A stretch of 64,000 bases of DNA from Williamsia sp. (GTDB taxonomy: Bacteria > Bacteroidota > Bacteroidia > Chitinophagales > Chitinophagaceae): positions 186,001 through 250,000 of the forward strand of contig JADCRZ010000001.1 in the NCBI GenBank assembly GCA_015069695.1, written 5' to 3'. Below, piece by piece: positions 53,901 through 62,755 of this stretch; within the stretch, counting starts at the first letter, position 1; every line of letters starts with the position of its first letter. The translations under genes were made by a program, and so were the position numbers. The notes beneath the pieces were generated by a model. The model saw only the letters and a program-made list of their open reading frames with translations. It had not been told where the DNA came from and made no database searches.

Positions 53901-54127
53901 AAAATGTAACGATCAGCTACAACCTTCCCGCAGCCCTTATCCAGCGGATGCAGCTCAGCGGGATCAAAGTTTACGTGGGCGGACAAAACCTGGCGCTGAA
54001 AACAAGTTATCCCGGCGCCGATCCGGAAGTGACCACCACCGGCAACGGCACAGCCACGCAGGGTTTTGACAGAAACATGATGCCCAATGCGCGTATCCTG
54101 ACAGCTGGTATCAAAGTAGGCTTTTAA
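50903..54127 (+). CDS. SusC-family TonB-dependent outer-membrane transporter
   Basis: A 1074-residue SusC/RagA protein. After a hydrophobic leader (residues 13-36) come the carboxypeptidase-regulatory-like domain (VDIRGSVFNEKDEPLAGATV), the plug (EEALVIGYGTSSKR to IYGSRAANGVVFITT) and the barrel. The leader is preceded by an overlapping 13-codon reading frame (50871-50912, MRKSFNRNYITCT) in another frame, which looks like an alternative SusC N-terminus; a frameshift or a regulatory upstream ORF is possible. The SusD partner follows after 18 bp. No degradative enzyme is next to this pair, so its glycan is unknown. Confidence 0.93.
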   Translation: MYLNLFFLSCSRLFPKISAGVLATALLIVLGFRAAAAPVDIRGSVFNEKDEPLAGATVAVKGGQQVTTTNTKGEFVLRGLADNAVLVVSSVGYGTQEVAASGSGPLSIRLQPVASKLEEALVIGYGTSSKRLNTGSVTKISGEAVSELPVQSVEATLAGRSTGVNMIANSGVVNQAPVFRIRGTNSLSLSSYPLVVIDGVPVFTDDIGVGGNASNNPLAAINPADIESIDIAKDASATSIYGSRAANGVVFITTKKGKQGKAKLVYDVFFGTSKAVRLASILNADQYLEIKNEGLKNAGTYNATTNYYGTSIGPDGNIVRTNWYDYIFRTGSSQNHTLSLSGANEATRYYLSIGYTDQNGILKGNDYNRKSVTYNVDHKVSKWLSVGSKTNYTYDVTRAILSTGNGVSSSASNSVAYRLALVAAPIVGPYNRDGSYNATGLNLGLMDNQGHLTSTTRMGYTNPVITLSYNDDNTANNTIQSNAYVQINPLYWLTLRSVYGVDNIYSRTERYFDPRTNEGTSSSGSATGISAKRESWVWTNTATAAKTFGEHSFNLLLGEEEQKTTGNQFGLNRTNQSDPFYSNIQGGFGTVVISNTANQVYYQYLYSLFSRLQYNYNRKYLLTANLRQDQSSVLGKNNKTGVFWGFSGGWEITQEGFWHAASLDNIFSSFKLRGSYGKVGNLAGIGDFASLSTYSANLYGGLPGLYYSAAGNPDLKWETSKKTDLGFSFGLFKDRITGEIAYYKNNIDGLIFAVPTPASAGLPGSTQNSVLANVGSMYNKGLEINLGATPVTSKDASWNTTLNLSFNKNKITSLSPTVGSLLINGLGGSTDLVSISLPGYPVGMIYAIPTAGVDPASGRRVFINKAGRKVLYQQVPPPGGSQWEYEDGTKANAVTTTADGVVYRKTNPGAYGGFINQFHYKGFDVDVLITYQFGGYMYYGTQGTLMDQRFPNNSTKILARWQKPGQITDVPRLQDGDFTSWGYSLPITANVYSSDFVRLKNVTISYNLPAALIQRMQLSGIKVYVGGQNLALKTSYPGADPEVTTTGNGTATQGFDRNMMPNARILTAGIKVGF

Positions 54128-54145
54128 CCCATTTAATTATTGCAG

Positions 54146-55639
54146 ATGAGAACGAACCATTCAAGAACAATCATTTTTTCCCTTGTTGCAGGTGTTTGCA
54201 GCTTTGCTGTGTCCTGCAAAAAAGACGATGCCCTCAATCCCCTTCCTACCACCCTGATTTCGGATGCTTCTGCCTTTACCACAACGGCCCGCATCAGCAA
54301 CCAGGTGAATGGCTTGTATGCGACCTTTAAAGGTGGTGGACTGTGGGGAAGCAACTACCTGCTCTACAGCGATGCAAGGGCAGGAGATTTTATCAGCACC
54401 AACCAGAACCCGCTTCAGGGCGGCTTAACTTATGCGCTGCTGGCTGACCCCAGCACAACCGATGTCAGCGTGGTATGGCAGCAAAGCTACCAGCTCATCA
54501 ACGGCTGCAATGTGTTCCTGGCAGGCATGCAAGGGGGTGGTGCCACGGTGGCCGGCGATTCCCTGAACAAGAACTGGACAGGGGAGGCAAGAACCCTGCG
54601 TGCCATTGCTTATTACAGCCTGTTGCAATTGTATGCGCAGCCTTACCGCGTCAACAACGGCGCTTCACCTGGTGTGCCCCTGCGGTTGACAGCCAATACC
54701 GGCTTAAGCGATTACAACCTCGCCAGAAGCAGCGTAGATGCTGTTTACAAGCAGATCCTGGCCGACCTGAACTATGCGGAGACCAATGTGCCCCTGAAGT
54801 ATTCAACGGCTGTTTTAAACACCACCCGGATCCACCGGAACACGGTTGTTGCCCTGAAAACAAGGGTTTACTTAAGCATGGGCGATTATGCCAATGTGAT
54901 CACCGAAGCCAACAAGATCGTACCGGCCAGCGCACCATTTACGGCCGCTGCATCCGGCGGTGTAGCGAATGCCCTGCAGGCTGATATTACCACTGTTTTT
55001 AAAACCTATACTACAGCGGAATCTATCTTCTCCATGCCGTTCACCGCCAACGATGCGCCGGGCAATTCCCTGGCGACCAACTACCTGCCCGTAGCTGCAG
55101 ATGCGACCGGGTTGGGCAGCACCGGCAGCGGACAGTTTTATCTTTTTGAAAAAGGTGTTATCAGCGATCCGGGATGGAAGGCCACAGACCGGAGAAGGGC
55201 ACTTATTTTCGCTACACCCTCCGGTACCAATACCGGCAGAAAATGGAACAGCAAGTTTGCTACCGGCTCGCCCTATACTGATTATATTCCGGTGATCCGC
55301 TACGCAGAAGTGATGCTGAGCCTGGCCGAAGCCCTTGCCAACGCAAACGGTATAGATGCCAGAGCTACAGCCCTGCTCAATGCCGTGCGCCAGAGATCAG
55401 ACGCCACCACCACCTTCGCACCCACCAGCAAAGCCGACCTCATCGATAAGATCATCAACGAACGGCGCATCGAATTTTTAGGAGAAGGCCTGCGCAACGC
55501 AGACCTGATGCGGCTGGGCTTACCCATCCCCGCCAAAACCCCTACGGGCTCAACCCCGGTACCGGCTTCCAACCCGGGTGATAACAATTATACCTGGCCG
55601 GTTCCTAATAGCGAAACTTTGTATAATAAATTGATTTGA
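54146..55639 (+). CDS. SusD-family glycan-binding lipoprotein
   Basis: A 497-residue RagB/SusD protein from the ATG at 54146; a TTG two codons earlier is the other option. The leader ends in VSC, with the lipid-modified Cys near residue 23. GEARTLRAIAYYSLLQLYAQ and INERRIEFLGEGLRNADLMR are the family's helix motifs. It pairs with the preceding SusC. The next gene is convergent. Confidence 0.92.
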   Translation: MRTNHSRTIIFSLVAGVCSFAVSCKKDDALNPLPTTLISDASAFTTTARISNQVNGLYATFKGGGLWGSNYLLYSDARAGDFISTNQNPLQGGLTYALLADPSTTDVSVVWQQSYQLINGCNVFLAGMQGGGATVAGDSLNKNWTGEARTLRAIAYYSLLQLYAQPYRVNNGASPGVPLRLTANTGLSDYNLARSSVDAVYKQILADLNYAETNVPLKYSTAVLNTTRIHRNTVVALKTRVYLSMGDYANVITEANKIVPASAPFTAAASGGVANALQADITTVFKTYTTAESIFSMPFTANDAPGNSLATNYLPVAADATGLGSTGSGQFYLFEKGVISDPGWKATDRRRALIFATPSGTNTGRKWNSKFATGSPYTDYIPVIRYAEVMLSLAEALANANGIDARATALLNAVRQRSDATTTFAPTSKADLIDKIINERRIEFLGEGLRNADLMRLGLPIPAKTPTGSTPVPASNPGDNNYTWPVPNSETLYNKLI

Positions 55640-55688
55640 GAACCGCCTAATCCTGTAAATCATGGTTCAAGACAAGGTTCAGACAACG

Positions 55689-57659
55689 CTACTGTATACA
55701 TATACTCGTCCCCTTGCGCAGGTAAGACCTTCCGTCCAGGCCGATGCCTTCTGCGACCCATACAACGGTCTCGTTTGCCAGGAGCTTTCCGCGTACGCTT
55801 CCATCCCAGCCCCTGTTGGGATCCCTTGATTCAAAAATCAGTTCTCCCCAGCGGTTGTATACCCGGAAATACCGCAGCTCTTTTATACCAAAAAGAATGG
55901 GGCGCAGGATGTCGTTCCTTCCGTCGTTGTTGGGGGTGAAGGCTGTGGGTACGAAGATGTCTGCCCGGCTGACGATCTTCACGGTTTGCGAATCGATCGT
56001 GATGCAATTGGCCGCCGTTTTGATCTCGATGCCGTACGATTGCTCGACAGGACCGGAGAAGACCGGTTTGTAGGAAGTGACGGTATTTAAATAAGACGCC
56101 GGTCTCCAGTGGATGGTATCTCCAAACTGCCGGGCCTGTAAAGTCACGGGCGTATTTGCCAGCACGTACACGACCGGATAAATAGTACCTGGCCGCGCTT
56201 TTTCGATAGAGATGGCTTGTTGCGCGGTCGTGGTGGTGCAACCTTGTTTTTGCTGGACCGCATAGTAAGAGCCGGATTGGGTCACTTTATAAAATCCTGT
56301 GTTGCCACCTACAATGGGTGTGTTGTTCCTGTACCATTGCACGCTCTCCGCCGCACCGGTAAGATGCAGCACGGCACTGTCGCTGCTGCCAAAACAAAAA
56401 GACGCACGCCCGATCAGCTGGATAGCACTATCCAGCAGTACAGGGGTTACCGTCACCGTATCCCTGTCCAGACAACCTCCTCCATAACTCCGGCTTGTTA
56501 CCACATAATTGGTGGGTGCCCTGGGATTGGCAAACGGATTGGAAATAGTGGGATCCGTGAGGCCTATCGCAGGGCTCCACTGATAAAAAACACCGGGCGT
56601 TGTCGACGTTCCGATCTGTATCGGTTCGTTGTTGCAAACACGCCCGTCGGCACCTGCATGGGCTTTGATCCGGAACGTATCGCTTAGCCGGGCATACAGC
56701 GTATCGGGACATCCGTAACCGTAATAAGGACCTACCTGCACGGCCAGCGTTGTACCTGCTGTTGGAGCCGGGCGCAGGGTGAGGGTCTGGTCGTTGCCCA
56801 GCACCTGGGTGAAGCTGGTATTGGACCAGGTATATCCCTGGTACCCGAAAGGTGCTACCAGCTGCACAGCGGTATCGCCCGGACAAAACTTGGCGCCGGT
56901 AAACTCGCCGCTGCATTCTGAGTTCAGGTCGATATAGGCATAGCCGAAATGCCGGCGGAACGTGCAATCAGCTGTCTTGAAAAACAAGCGGATCGTTTTT
57001 CCGGCATGCCCGTCGAGATTGATGGAAACCGCCGACCAGTCTTTGCACCACACAGGCGTGTCGCTGCCGGGATTGGAAGAAACAAAAAAGCCGGGCAGGG
57101 GAGAGCCATAGGGAATAAATGTAAACGATGAACAGCTGATGATGGTGTTATCAGTCACATTGGTGATCTCAATTTCCATCCTGGGTTGCTGGTACTCCAG
57201 GTGGTTCGGGTCCTGAAACACCACGGCATAATGATAGATCAGCGAGTATACATTGCGGTCGGCGGGAATGGTAAACTGGTAAGAAATGCCTTCGGCTTCT
57301 GTACCGGCGATGTTGTTGCCCAGGCGGATCGAGTGGCCGCTTCCGTTCGGACAAACGACGGGGAACCCGCCATAAGGATCTAACTCCGGCGTGGCTGTTC
57401 TGGTGTACATGGTATGCCTGTTGGGAACCGGGCCCGAAAATGACAGCGAGATCACGTTCTGGTCGTTGAGCACGCCTGCCGAACCGGTGTAGCAGGTCCA
57501 CCCGTCAAAAGTGCCGGTTTCAAAATCAATGTTGGGCGGGCAAGTTTGTGCATAGCTTACAGCGTACAAGCCTGTACACGCTACCAGGATGAGTACGAGC
57601 TGCCGTGTAAAACAGGGAGATACGCTGCTGTTTCTGCCGCAGTTTTTGATTGATAACAC
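55689..57659 (-). CDS. T9SS type B-sorted surface protein (gliding motility-associated C-terminal domain)
   Basis: A large secreted protein of about 656 residues. The last 85 residues (from FVPTAFTPNNDGRND to RKGTSICIQ) are the CHU_C/type B sorting domain that targets cargo to the type IX secretion system. The start is uncertain: a GTG at 57659 gives a compact signal peptide (RQLVLILVACTGLYAVSYA), while an ATG at 57752 would add 31 residues. The N-terminal half (about residues 42-260) looks like a jelly-roll around TCPPNIDFETGTFDGW, and the middle holds Ig-like/PKD-like repeats. It is likely an adhesin or surface-layer protein; no enzymatic motif is seen. Confidence 0.82.
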   Translation of the reverse strand: MLSIKNCGRNSSVSPCFTRQLVLILVACTGLYAVSYAQTCPPNIDFETGTFDGWTCYTGSAGVLNDQNVISLSFSGPVPNRHTMYTRTATPELDPYGGFPVVCPNGSGHSIRLGNNIAGTEAEGISYQFTIPADRNVYSLIYHYAVVFQDPNHLEYQQPRMEIEITNVTDNTIISCSSFTFIPYGSPLPGFFVSSNPGSDTPVWCKDWSAVSINLDGHAGKTIRLFFKTADCTFRRHFGYAYIDLNSECSGEFTGAKFCPGDTAVQLVAPFGYQGYTWSNTSFTQVLGNDQTLTLRPAPTAGTTLAVQVGPYYGYGCPDTLYARLSDTFRIKAHAGADGRVCNNEPIQIGTSTTPGVFYQWSPAIGLTDPTISNPFANPRAPTNYVVTSRSYGGGCLDRDTVTVTPVLLDSAIQLIGRASFCFGSSDSAVLHLTGAAESVQWYRNNTPIVGGNTGFYKVTQSGSYYAVQQKQGCTTTTAQQAISIEKARPGTIYPVVYVLANTPVTLQARQFGDTIHWRPASYLNTVTSYKPVFSGPVEQSYGIEIKTAANCITIDSQTVKIVSRADIFVPTAFTPNNDGRNDILRPILFGIKELRYFRVYNRWGELIFESRDPNRGWDGSVRGKLLANETVVWVAEGIGLDGRSYLRKGTSICIQ

Positions 57660-57890
57660 CTGAAAATAGTTGAATACTAAAGTTAGGCTGTTATTGTGTG
57701 AAAGCCGCAACTTGTAAAAAATAGTTAAAGCCTCCGGAAAGTGCATTGACATTCAGCGGGGTAGTAAAAATTCCGAGGTTGATTTTACATGCCAGGTAGT
57801 ACTTTGCTGCCATTGTTTGAACCACGATTTACAATTCTTCCCCTTCTTCCGGGCGTTAACATCTGGATCACATAATATGGGGGAGATGGT

Positions 57891-59231
57891 ATGTCCTTTG
57901 TGTTTACAAGGCTTATGTATCGCAAATTCCTGTTTGCAACCGGCATCGAGAACAGCATTCCCCGCATAGGGGGAGGACGCAAGCGAATAGACCAGCTGGA
58001 AAAATGCAGGCACTACGAGTATTGGAAAAAAGACCTGGACCTGGTAAAAGAATTGGGCATTGAATTCCTGCGCTATGGCCCGCCTCTCTACAAAACATTT
58101 ATAGGTGCGGACCGGTTCGACTGGTCTTTTGCTGATACCACCCTGGGTTACATGCAGCAACTGCGGATATGGCCGATCCTGGATCTTTGCCATTTTGGTG
58201 TGCCCGACTGGATCGGCGATTTTCAAAACCCCGACTTCCCGGAACTCTTTGCCCGGTATTGCAGCGCCTTTGCCAACCGCTATCCCTGGATCCAGTTGTA
58301 TACACCCATCAACGAGATGTATATCTGCGCCCTGTTCTCAGCCTATTACGGCTGGTGGAACGAGCAGCTCACCACCGACCGCTCTTTTGTAACAGCCCTG
58401 AAGAACATCGTAAAAGCCAATATCCTGGGCATGAACAAGATACTGGAAGTGCGCCCCGATGCGATCTTTATCCAGAGCGAGTCGTCGGAGTATTTTCATG
58501 CCGAAAACCCGAAGGCCATCAGGCCTTCCGAGCTGATGAATGCAAGAAGATTTTTATCGCTTGACCTGAATTATGGCAAGCGCGTAGAATCGGAGATGTA
58601 CGAGTACCTGATGGACAACGGAATGACCCGCGATGAATATCATTTCTTTCTCGACAACCACCTCAAAAGAAACTGCATCATGGGTAATGATTATTACATC
58701 ACCAATGAACACCGCGTAACGGCCGAAGGCAAGACCTATGCTTCCGGTGAAATATTCGGCTACCATGTGATCACCAGCCAATATTATGACCGGTACAAAC
58801 TACCCGTGATGCATACAGAAACCAACCTGGCACAAGGGCCGCGCGGCGATGAAGCCGTTTACTGGCTGTGGAAAGAATGGGCCAATGTAGCCAGGGTCAG
58901 AAATGATGGTATTCCGATCGTCGGGTTTACCTGGTATTCGCTGACTGACCAGATCGACTGGGATACGGCCTTGCGGGAAGAAAACAACCGGGTAAACCCC
59001 GTGGGCCTGTACGACCTGGACCGCAATATCCGCCCGGTGGGCGAGGCCTACAAGCAACTGATCAAAGATTGGCGGGAAGTTCTGCCCACAGAAAGTGTTT
59101 GCCTGAGCGTGCCCATCGACATAACAGACATGCCGGCTGACGCAGCATCGGCGAAGGAAGCCAACCAGGCCAGCGCCCAGGAAAAAAATGAAACAAGCAC
59201 TGCAACCCTGTTAAATGCAGATAAAAAGTAA
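57891..59231 (+). CDS. GH1-like glycoside hydrolase, no signal peptide
   Basis: A 446-residue TIM-barrel protein of the GH1/clan GH-A type. The acid/base is Glu142 in YTPINEMY, the nucleophile Glu310 in MHTETNLAQG. The N-terminus FLFATGIENSIPRIGGGRK is that of a divergent subgroup. It has no export signal, so it would act in the cytoplasm on an imported glycoside. The ATG at 57891 has a GGGGGAG box at 57879-57885; an ATG at 57915 is possible. About 45 residues at the C-terminus are low-complexity and Ala-rich. An SDR gene begins 3 bp after its stop, so the two act together. Confidence 0.8.
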   Translation: MSFVFTRLMYRKFLFATGIENSIPRIGGGRKRIDQLEKCRHYEYWKKDLDLVKELGIEFLRYGPPLYKTFIGADRFDWSFADTTLGYMQQLRIWPILDLCHFGVPDWIGDFQNPDFPELFARYCSAFANRYPWIQLYTPINEMYICALFSAYYGWWNEQLTTDRSFVTALKNIVKANILGMNKILEVRPDAIFIQSESSEYFHAENPKAIRPSELMNARRFLSLDLNYGKRVESEMYEYLMDNGMTRDEYHFFLDNHLKRNCIMGNDYYITNEHRVTAEGKTYASGEIFGYHVITSQYYDRYKLPVMHTETNLAQGPRGDEAVYWLWKEWANVARVRNDGIPIVGFTWYSLTDQIDWDTALREENNRVNPVGLYDLDRNIRPVGEAYKQLIKDWREVLPTESVCLSVPIDITDMPADAASAKEANQASAQEKNETSTATLLNADKK

Positions 59232-59234
59232 ACC

Positions 59235-59963
59235 ATGAGATTTCAAAACAAGACAGCCATCGTGACCGGTGGCGCAGGAGGCATCGGATTGGCGATCGCC
59301 AGGCGGTTTGCCAGTGAAGGGGCCAACATCGTACTGGCTGACATCAACCCGGACAACCTGCAAAAAGCAGCAGACAGTCTCCAGATCCCCAACGTATGGC
59401 CGAGCCGCTGCGATGTAAGCAACGAACAGGAAGTGGAAGCCACCGTGAAAGGGGCCATAGAACATTTCGGTTCAGTGGATATCATTGTGAACAATGCTGG
59501 ACTGATGATCTTTAAGAAATTGGAAGAGCATACGCAGGAAGACTGGAACAGGATCCTGAACGTAGACCTGATGGGCGCATTTTATTTTACAAAGCATGCC
59601 TTTCTCAATATGAAAAGAGGCGGCGCCATCATCAACATCTCCAGCATCCATGCCTGGGAAACCACGCCCATGGTAACGACCTATGCAGCCGCCAAGGCGG
59701 CCGTTCTCTCCCTTACCCGTTCGTCGGCGATTGAAGGAAAAGAAAAAGGCATCCGTGTAAATGCGATCCTGCCCGGCGCCATCGATACACCCATGCTGTG
59801 GGACAATCCCAATATAAAAGCCGGACTGGAACAGGTCAGCAAAGACAGCGTAGGCAAACCGGAAGACATTGCCGGCGTATCTGCTTTTCTTGCTTCTGAC
59901 GATGCTGCCTTTGTGCAGGGAGCCATGATTGAAGTGGATGGCGGCAGGCTGAACAGGCTTTGA
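59235..59963 (+). CDS. Short-chain dehydrogenase/reductase (SDR)
   Basis: A 242-residue classical SDR with the TGGAGGIG cofactor loop near residue 12, NNAG near residue 90 and a catalytic set of Ser137, Tyr150 and Lys154 (YAAAK). The NADH/NADPH preference is not clear; an Asp (ADINPD) after the second strand favours NAD(H). It lies 3 bp after the GH1-like gene, so the two are translated from one mRNA, and the released sugar or aglycone is the likely substrate. It converges on the copper-protein gene. Confidence 0.92.
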   Translation: MRFQNKTAIVTGGAGGIGLAIARRFASEGANIVLADINPDNLQKAADSLQIPNVWPSRCDVSNEQEVEATVKGAIEHFGSVDIIVNNAGLMIFKKLEEHTQEDWNRILNVDLMGAFYFTKHAFLNMKRGGAIINISSIHAWETTPMVTTYAAAKAAVLSLTRSSAIEGKEKGIRVNAILPGAIDTPMLWDNPNIKAGLEQVSKDSVGKPEDIAGVSAFLASDDAAFVQGAMIEVDGGRLNRL

Positions 59964-60046
59964 TAAGACCTTCGCAACGCGCCTGGTTTTGCCTGCGCGA
60001 TGTTGCTCATCAAAAAAATACAGGCCGCCCTGCCTCTTTATACTGC

Positions 60047-60376
60047 TTAAGCCATTTTACGGCATTCATCTGCACATTCCCTGCAGGCCCGCGCACATTC
60101 CTGGCAATGCTCGTTTTCGTGCTGGCCGCATTCGTTGCCGCAGGCTTCACAGATGTCTGCACAAACGCGGCAGAGGTCCTTCGCTTTTGAGCTGCCCAGG
60201 CTCATGAGCTGTGCTGCCGCATAGCAGAGGGCGGCGCATTCCATATCCAGCCGGATACAGCCGGCCATCATGTTTACATCTTTTTCCTGCGTGCAGGAAC
60301 TGGCGCAGTGATTGCAAACCGCTGCACACCGGAGGCATGCGTCGATGCATGTTTTATACGTGTGATACCCTGGCAT
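60047..60376 (-). CDS. Cys-rich four-helix-bundle copper-binding protein (DUF326)
   Basis: A 109-residue cytoplasmic protein with 19 cysteines, mostly in CxxxC and CxxC spacing on four helices (for example CIDACLRCAAVCNHC and CQECARACRECADEC). This is the layout of copper storage proteins of the Csp type, in which cysteines line the bundle and bind many Cu(I) ions. No export signal is present, as in cytosolic Csp3. The gene is alone on its strand. A 292-bp gap (60377-60668) follows upstream; I see no gene in it. A fragment of an efflux outer-membrane protein lies 1.7 kb away. Confidence 0.9.
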   Translation of the reverse strand: MPGYHTYKTCIDACLRCAAVCNHCASSCTQEKDVNMMAGCIRLDMECAALCYAAAQLMSLGSSKAKDLCRVCADICEACGNECGQHENEHCQECARACRECADECRKMA

Positions 60377-60668
60377 AGTATATGTTTTTTAGTGAGCGAT
60401 AATTTGTCTCTTTTGTCAGCCCTTTGATCCGGCATGCGTAACGCGGGCTTGGATCAGTGAAGGCGTTGCTGATAGCTTCAACAGTGCAAAACCAAAGCCG
60501 CCCTCCGGGTATCAGTTACAGGATTCGGGAAATTGATGGCATAAGTTGTTTTTTATGCTGAACCTTCTTCAAACAGTTCAGCAGGTCTTTCCTGACAAGC
60601 ATTCCTTGCCAGCACAAGCATGGAAATTACAGGAAGACTAACTTGCAGGCGGATCAAACCCTTCTGTT

Positions 60669-61904
60669 TTGCCTGCATACAATCTTATTACCATCCTCAT
60701 TGTATTAACCGCTTTGTTTGGTTATATCAATTTCAGGTTTATCAAACTGCCTTCCACGATCGGTATCATGCTGATCTCGCTGTTGATATCCCTGCTGATC
60801 TTCCTGATCGGATTTGTACACCCGGAAGTTTTTTTGGGGATAACCAGGCTGGTGAGCACAATCGATTTCAGCACGGCTTTGATGAAGGTAATGCTGGGCT
60901 TTCTCCTGTTTGCAGGGGCCATGCACATCGACATTCACCTGCTCAGAAGGGAAAGCGCCGCCATTATTTTGTTTTCCACGATCGGTGTACTGATTTCCAC
61001 CTTTGTTGTAGGCGGACTGATGTACCTGGTGACCGGCTGGTTCGGATTGCAGATCGATTTTATTTACTGGCTGCTCTTTGGCGCCCTGATCTCTCCTACA
61101 GATCCTATTGCCGTACTGGGTATCCTGAAGCAAGCCAATATCCCGCAAACGCTGGAGATGAAGATCACCGGTGAGAGCTTGTTTAATGATGGTGTGGGCG
61201 TGGTGGTATTCGTTACCATTTATGAAATTATCAGTGTCGGTACGCAGCAAGTGTCGGTGCCCCAGATCGGGTTGCTTTTTTTGAAAGAAGCCGGCGGCGG
61301 CGTTTTATTCGGGCTCCTGATCGGTTATATCGGTTTTTGGGCGCTGCGTTCAATAGACAATTACATCGTAGAGCTGCTGATCACCCTGGCCATTGTTATG
61401 GGAGGGTACCTGCTGGCTGATTACCTGCATGTGAGCGGACTGCTGGCTGTGGTGGTTGCAGGCATTGTTACCGGCAACAAAAGCATGGAAGAGGGCATGA
61501 GTGATATCACAAGGGATTACCTGAAAAAATTCTGGGAAATGGTAGATGAAGCGCTGAACGCCATCTTGTTCCTGCTCATCGGTTTTGAAATGCTGATCAT
61601 CCACTTCAATCGGGCCCTGTTCGGGCTGGGCGGCATTGCCATCCTGGTTGTGCTGCTGGCCAGGTTTGTTTCAGTCGCCATTCCTATTGCCCTGCTGAAA
61701 TGGGCCAAGCCATTTGAAAAGAATGCCATCCAGATTTTAACCTGGGGCGGGCTCCGCGGCGGCATCTCGGTCGCGCTGGCCCTTTCGCTTCCCAAGAGCG
61801 CCTTCAGTGAAACTTTTGTTTCAATTACCTATGTGGTTGTTTTATTCTCCATCATTGTGCAGGGACTCACCATCGGCACAGTTGCCAGGAAGCTGGTGGC
61901 ATGA
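60669..61904 (+). CDS. CPA1-family Na+/H+ antiporter
   Basis: A 411-residue inner-membrane protein with about 12 hydrophobic segments, normal for bacterial NhaP/NHE-type antiporters. The family motifs SPTDPIAVLGILKQA and GESLFNDGVGVVVF (with the Asn-Asp ion-binding pair) are intact, and WGGLRGGISVALALSL lies near the end. The start is a TTG at 60669, as an in-frame stop at 60639 leaves no ATG. An ATG at 60620 belongs to another frame. It exchanges Na+ (or K+) for protons; in a cell with two Na+-coupled importers nearby this helps keep the Na+ gradient. Confidence 0.91.
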   Translation: MPAYNLITILIVLTALFGYINFRFIKLPSTIGIMLISLLISLLIFLIGFVHPEVFLGITRLVSTIDFSTALMKVMLGFLLFAGAMHIDIHLLRRESAAIILFSTIGVLISTFVVGGLMYLVTGWFGLQIDFIYWLLFGALISPTDPIAVLGILKQANIPQTLEMKITGESLFNDGVGVVVFVTIYEIISVGTQQVSVPQIGLLFLKEAGGGVLFGLLIGYIGFWALRSIDNYIVELLITLAIVMGGYLLADYLHVSGLLAVVVAGIVTGNKSMEEGMSDITRDYLKKFWEMVDEALNAILFLLIGFEMLIIHFNRALFGLGGIAILVVLLARFVSVAIPIALLKWAKPFEKNAIQILTWGGLRGGISVALALSLPKSAFSETFVSITYVVVLFSIIVQGLTIGTVARKLVA

Positions 61905-62012
61905 TCCATCTGCTTACATAAAAAGAAAACTTCTCCCGGAAGAATACGTGTAGAATTGACACGCGCATGGCTTCGCAGCGCGCCGGTCCTTATTTCTAAT
62001 AGCATTCTAATG

Positions 62013-62034
62013 AGCCTGTCCGCGCGAACAGGCT
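62013..62034. terminator. Hairpin between the antiporter and the efflux fragment
   Basis: AGCCTGT (62013-62019) and ACAGGCT (62028-62034) form a 7-bp stem with an 8-nt loop. Only a short T-run follows (GGCTTTG), so it is a weak candidate. A second GC-rich inverted repeat (CGCGC / GCGCG, about 61962-61982) precedes it in this 171-bp gap. Confidence 0.35.
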
Positions 62035-62075
62035 GGCTTTGTATCCGGGTGATAGAAAAACAATAGAGATTTTAG

Positions 62076-62552
62076 ATGAAGGCCCGGTTGTATGAAATAC
62101 ACAATTCTGATTGTAGCGCCTCTATTTTGATGAGAACAATGACAAAGAGCAATATCCGTCTGCAGGATTCAGCCTTGCAGATCGTCCGGGTACTCAAGCA
62201 AACAGCCCGTGCCAATGAACTGGCCGTGCAGCAGTTTACTGCGCAGTTGCTGAACACCCGGGCACTGGAGGGCTCAACGCTGCAGCAGATAACAGAAGTA
62301 GAAAACGAGCTCAGCCTCCTGCAGGGCAAATACCCGGCGCCCGTGTCCAGGGATACGTTGTTTTTTACGATGCCGCTGCCTGCCCTGGCAGAAGCCGGTG
62401 TGCCTTTCCAGTTGCTTGGCAGGCGGCCCGACATCCGGCAGGCAGCGTTGGAGCTGGAAGCAGCAAAAGCCGATGTGGCCGCTGCCAGGGCTGCATTCTA
62501 CCCATCGCTGAGCCTTACGCCTTATATGGGCTTTCTTTCTTCCATGGCGTGA
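62076..62552 (+). pseudogene. Fragment of a NodT/OprM-type outer-membrane efflux protein
   Basis: The reading frame of 158 residues carries only the centre of an RND outer-membrane factor of about 460-480 residues. The segment VQQFTAQLLNTRALEG, the linker to LLGRRPDIRQAALELEAAKA and AFYPSLSLTPYMGF are the end of the first and beginning of the second structural repeat of the trimeric channel. The first 26 or so residues are unrelated and the frame ends just after the second repeat starts. No signal sequence, lipobox or second half exists, nor RND pump genes. It is a decayed or transposed remnant. Confidence 0.78.
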
Positions 62553-62755
62553 TAAGTTCCGGCTCAGCTGCTTGAAACCGCAATAAATGTACAACTGTTG
62601 TGCGTTCCCGCCGGAAAGGCTTTGCGTGGATGAAAACTCGTTACACTGGCATTCTCCTCCGTAGTTTGATCCCTGGTTCCGATAGTTGTAACCTGTTGGT
62701 ATTGAGGGCGCCCGGCCGGTGGCATAATAGTTGTACCTTTAAGAGCAACATACCA

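Noticed and set aside
60620-61174. A 184-residue frame starting with ATG that overlaps the antiporter
   Set aside because: It is a shifted frame of the antiporter. The TTG-started frame carries all CPA1 motifs, and this one has none.
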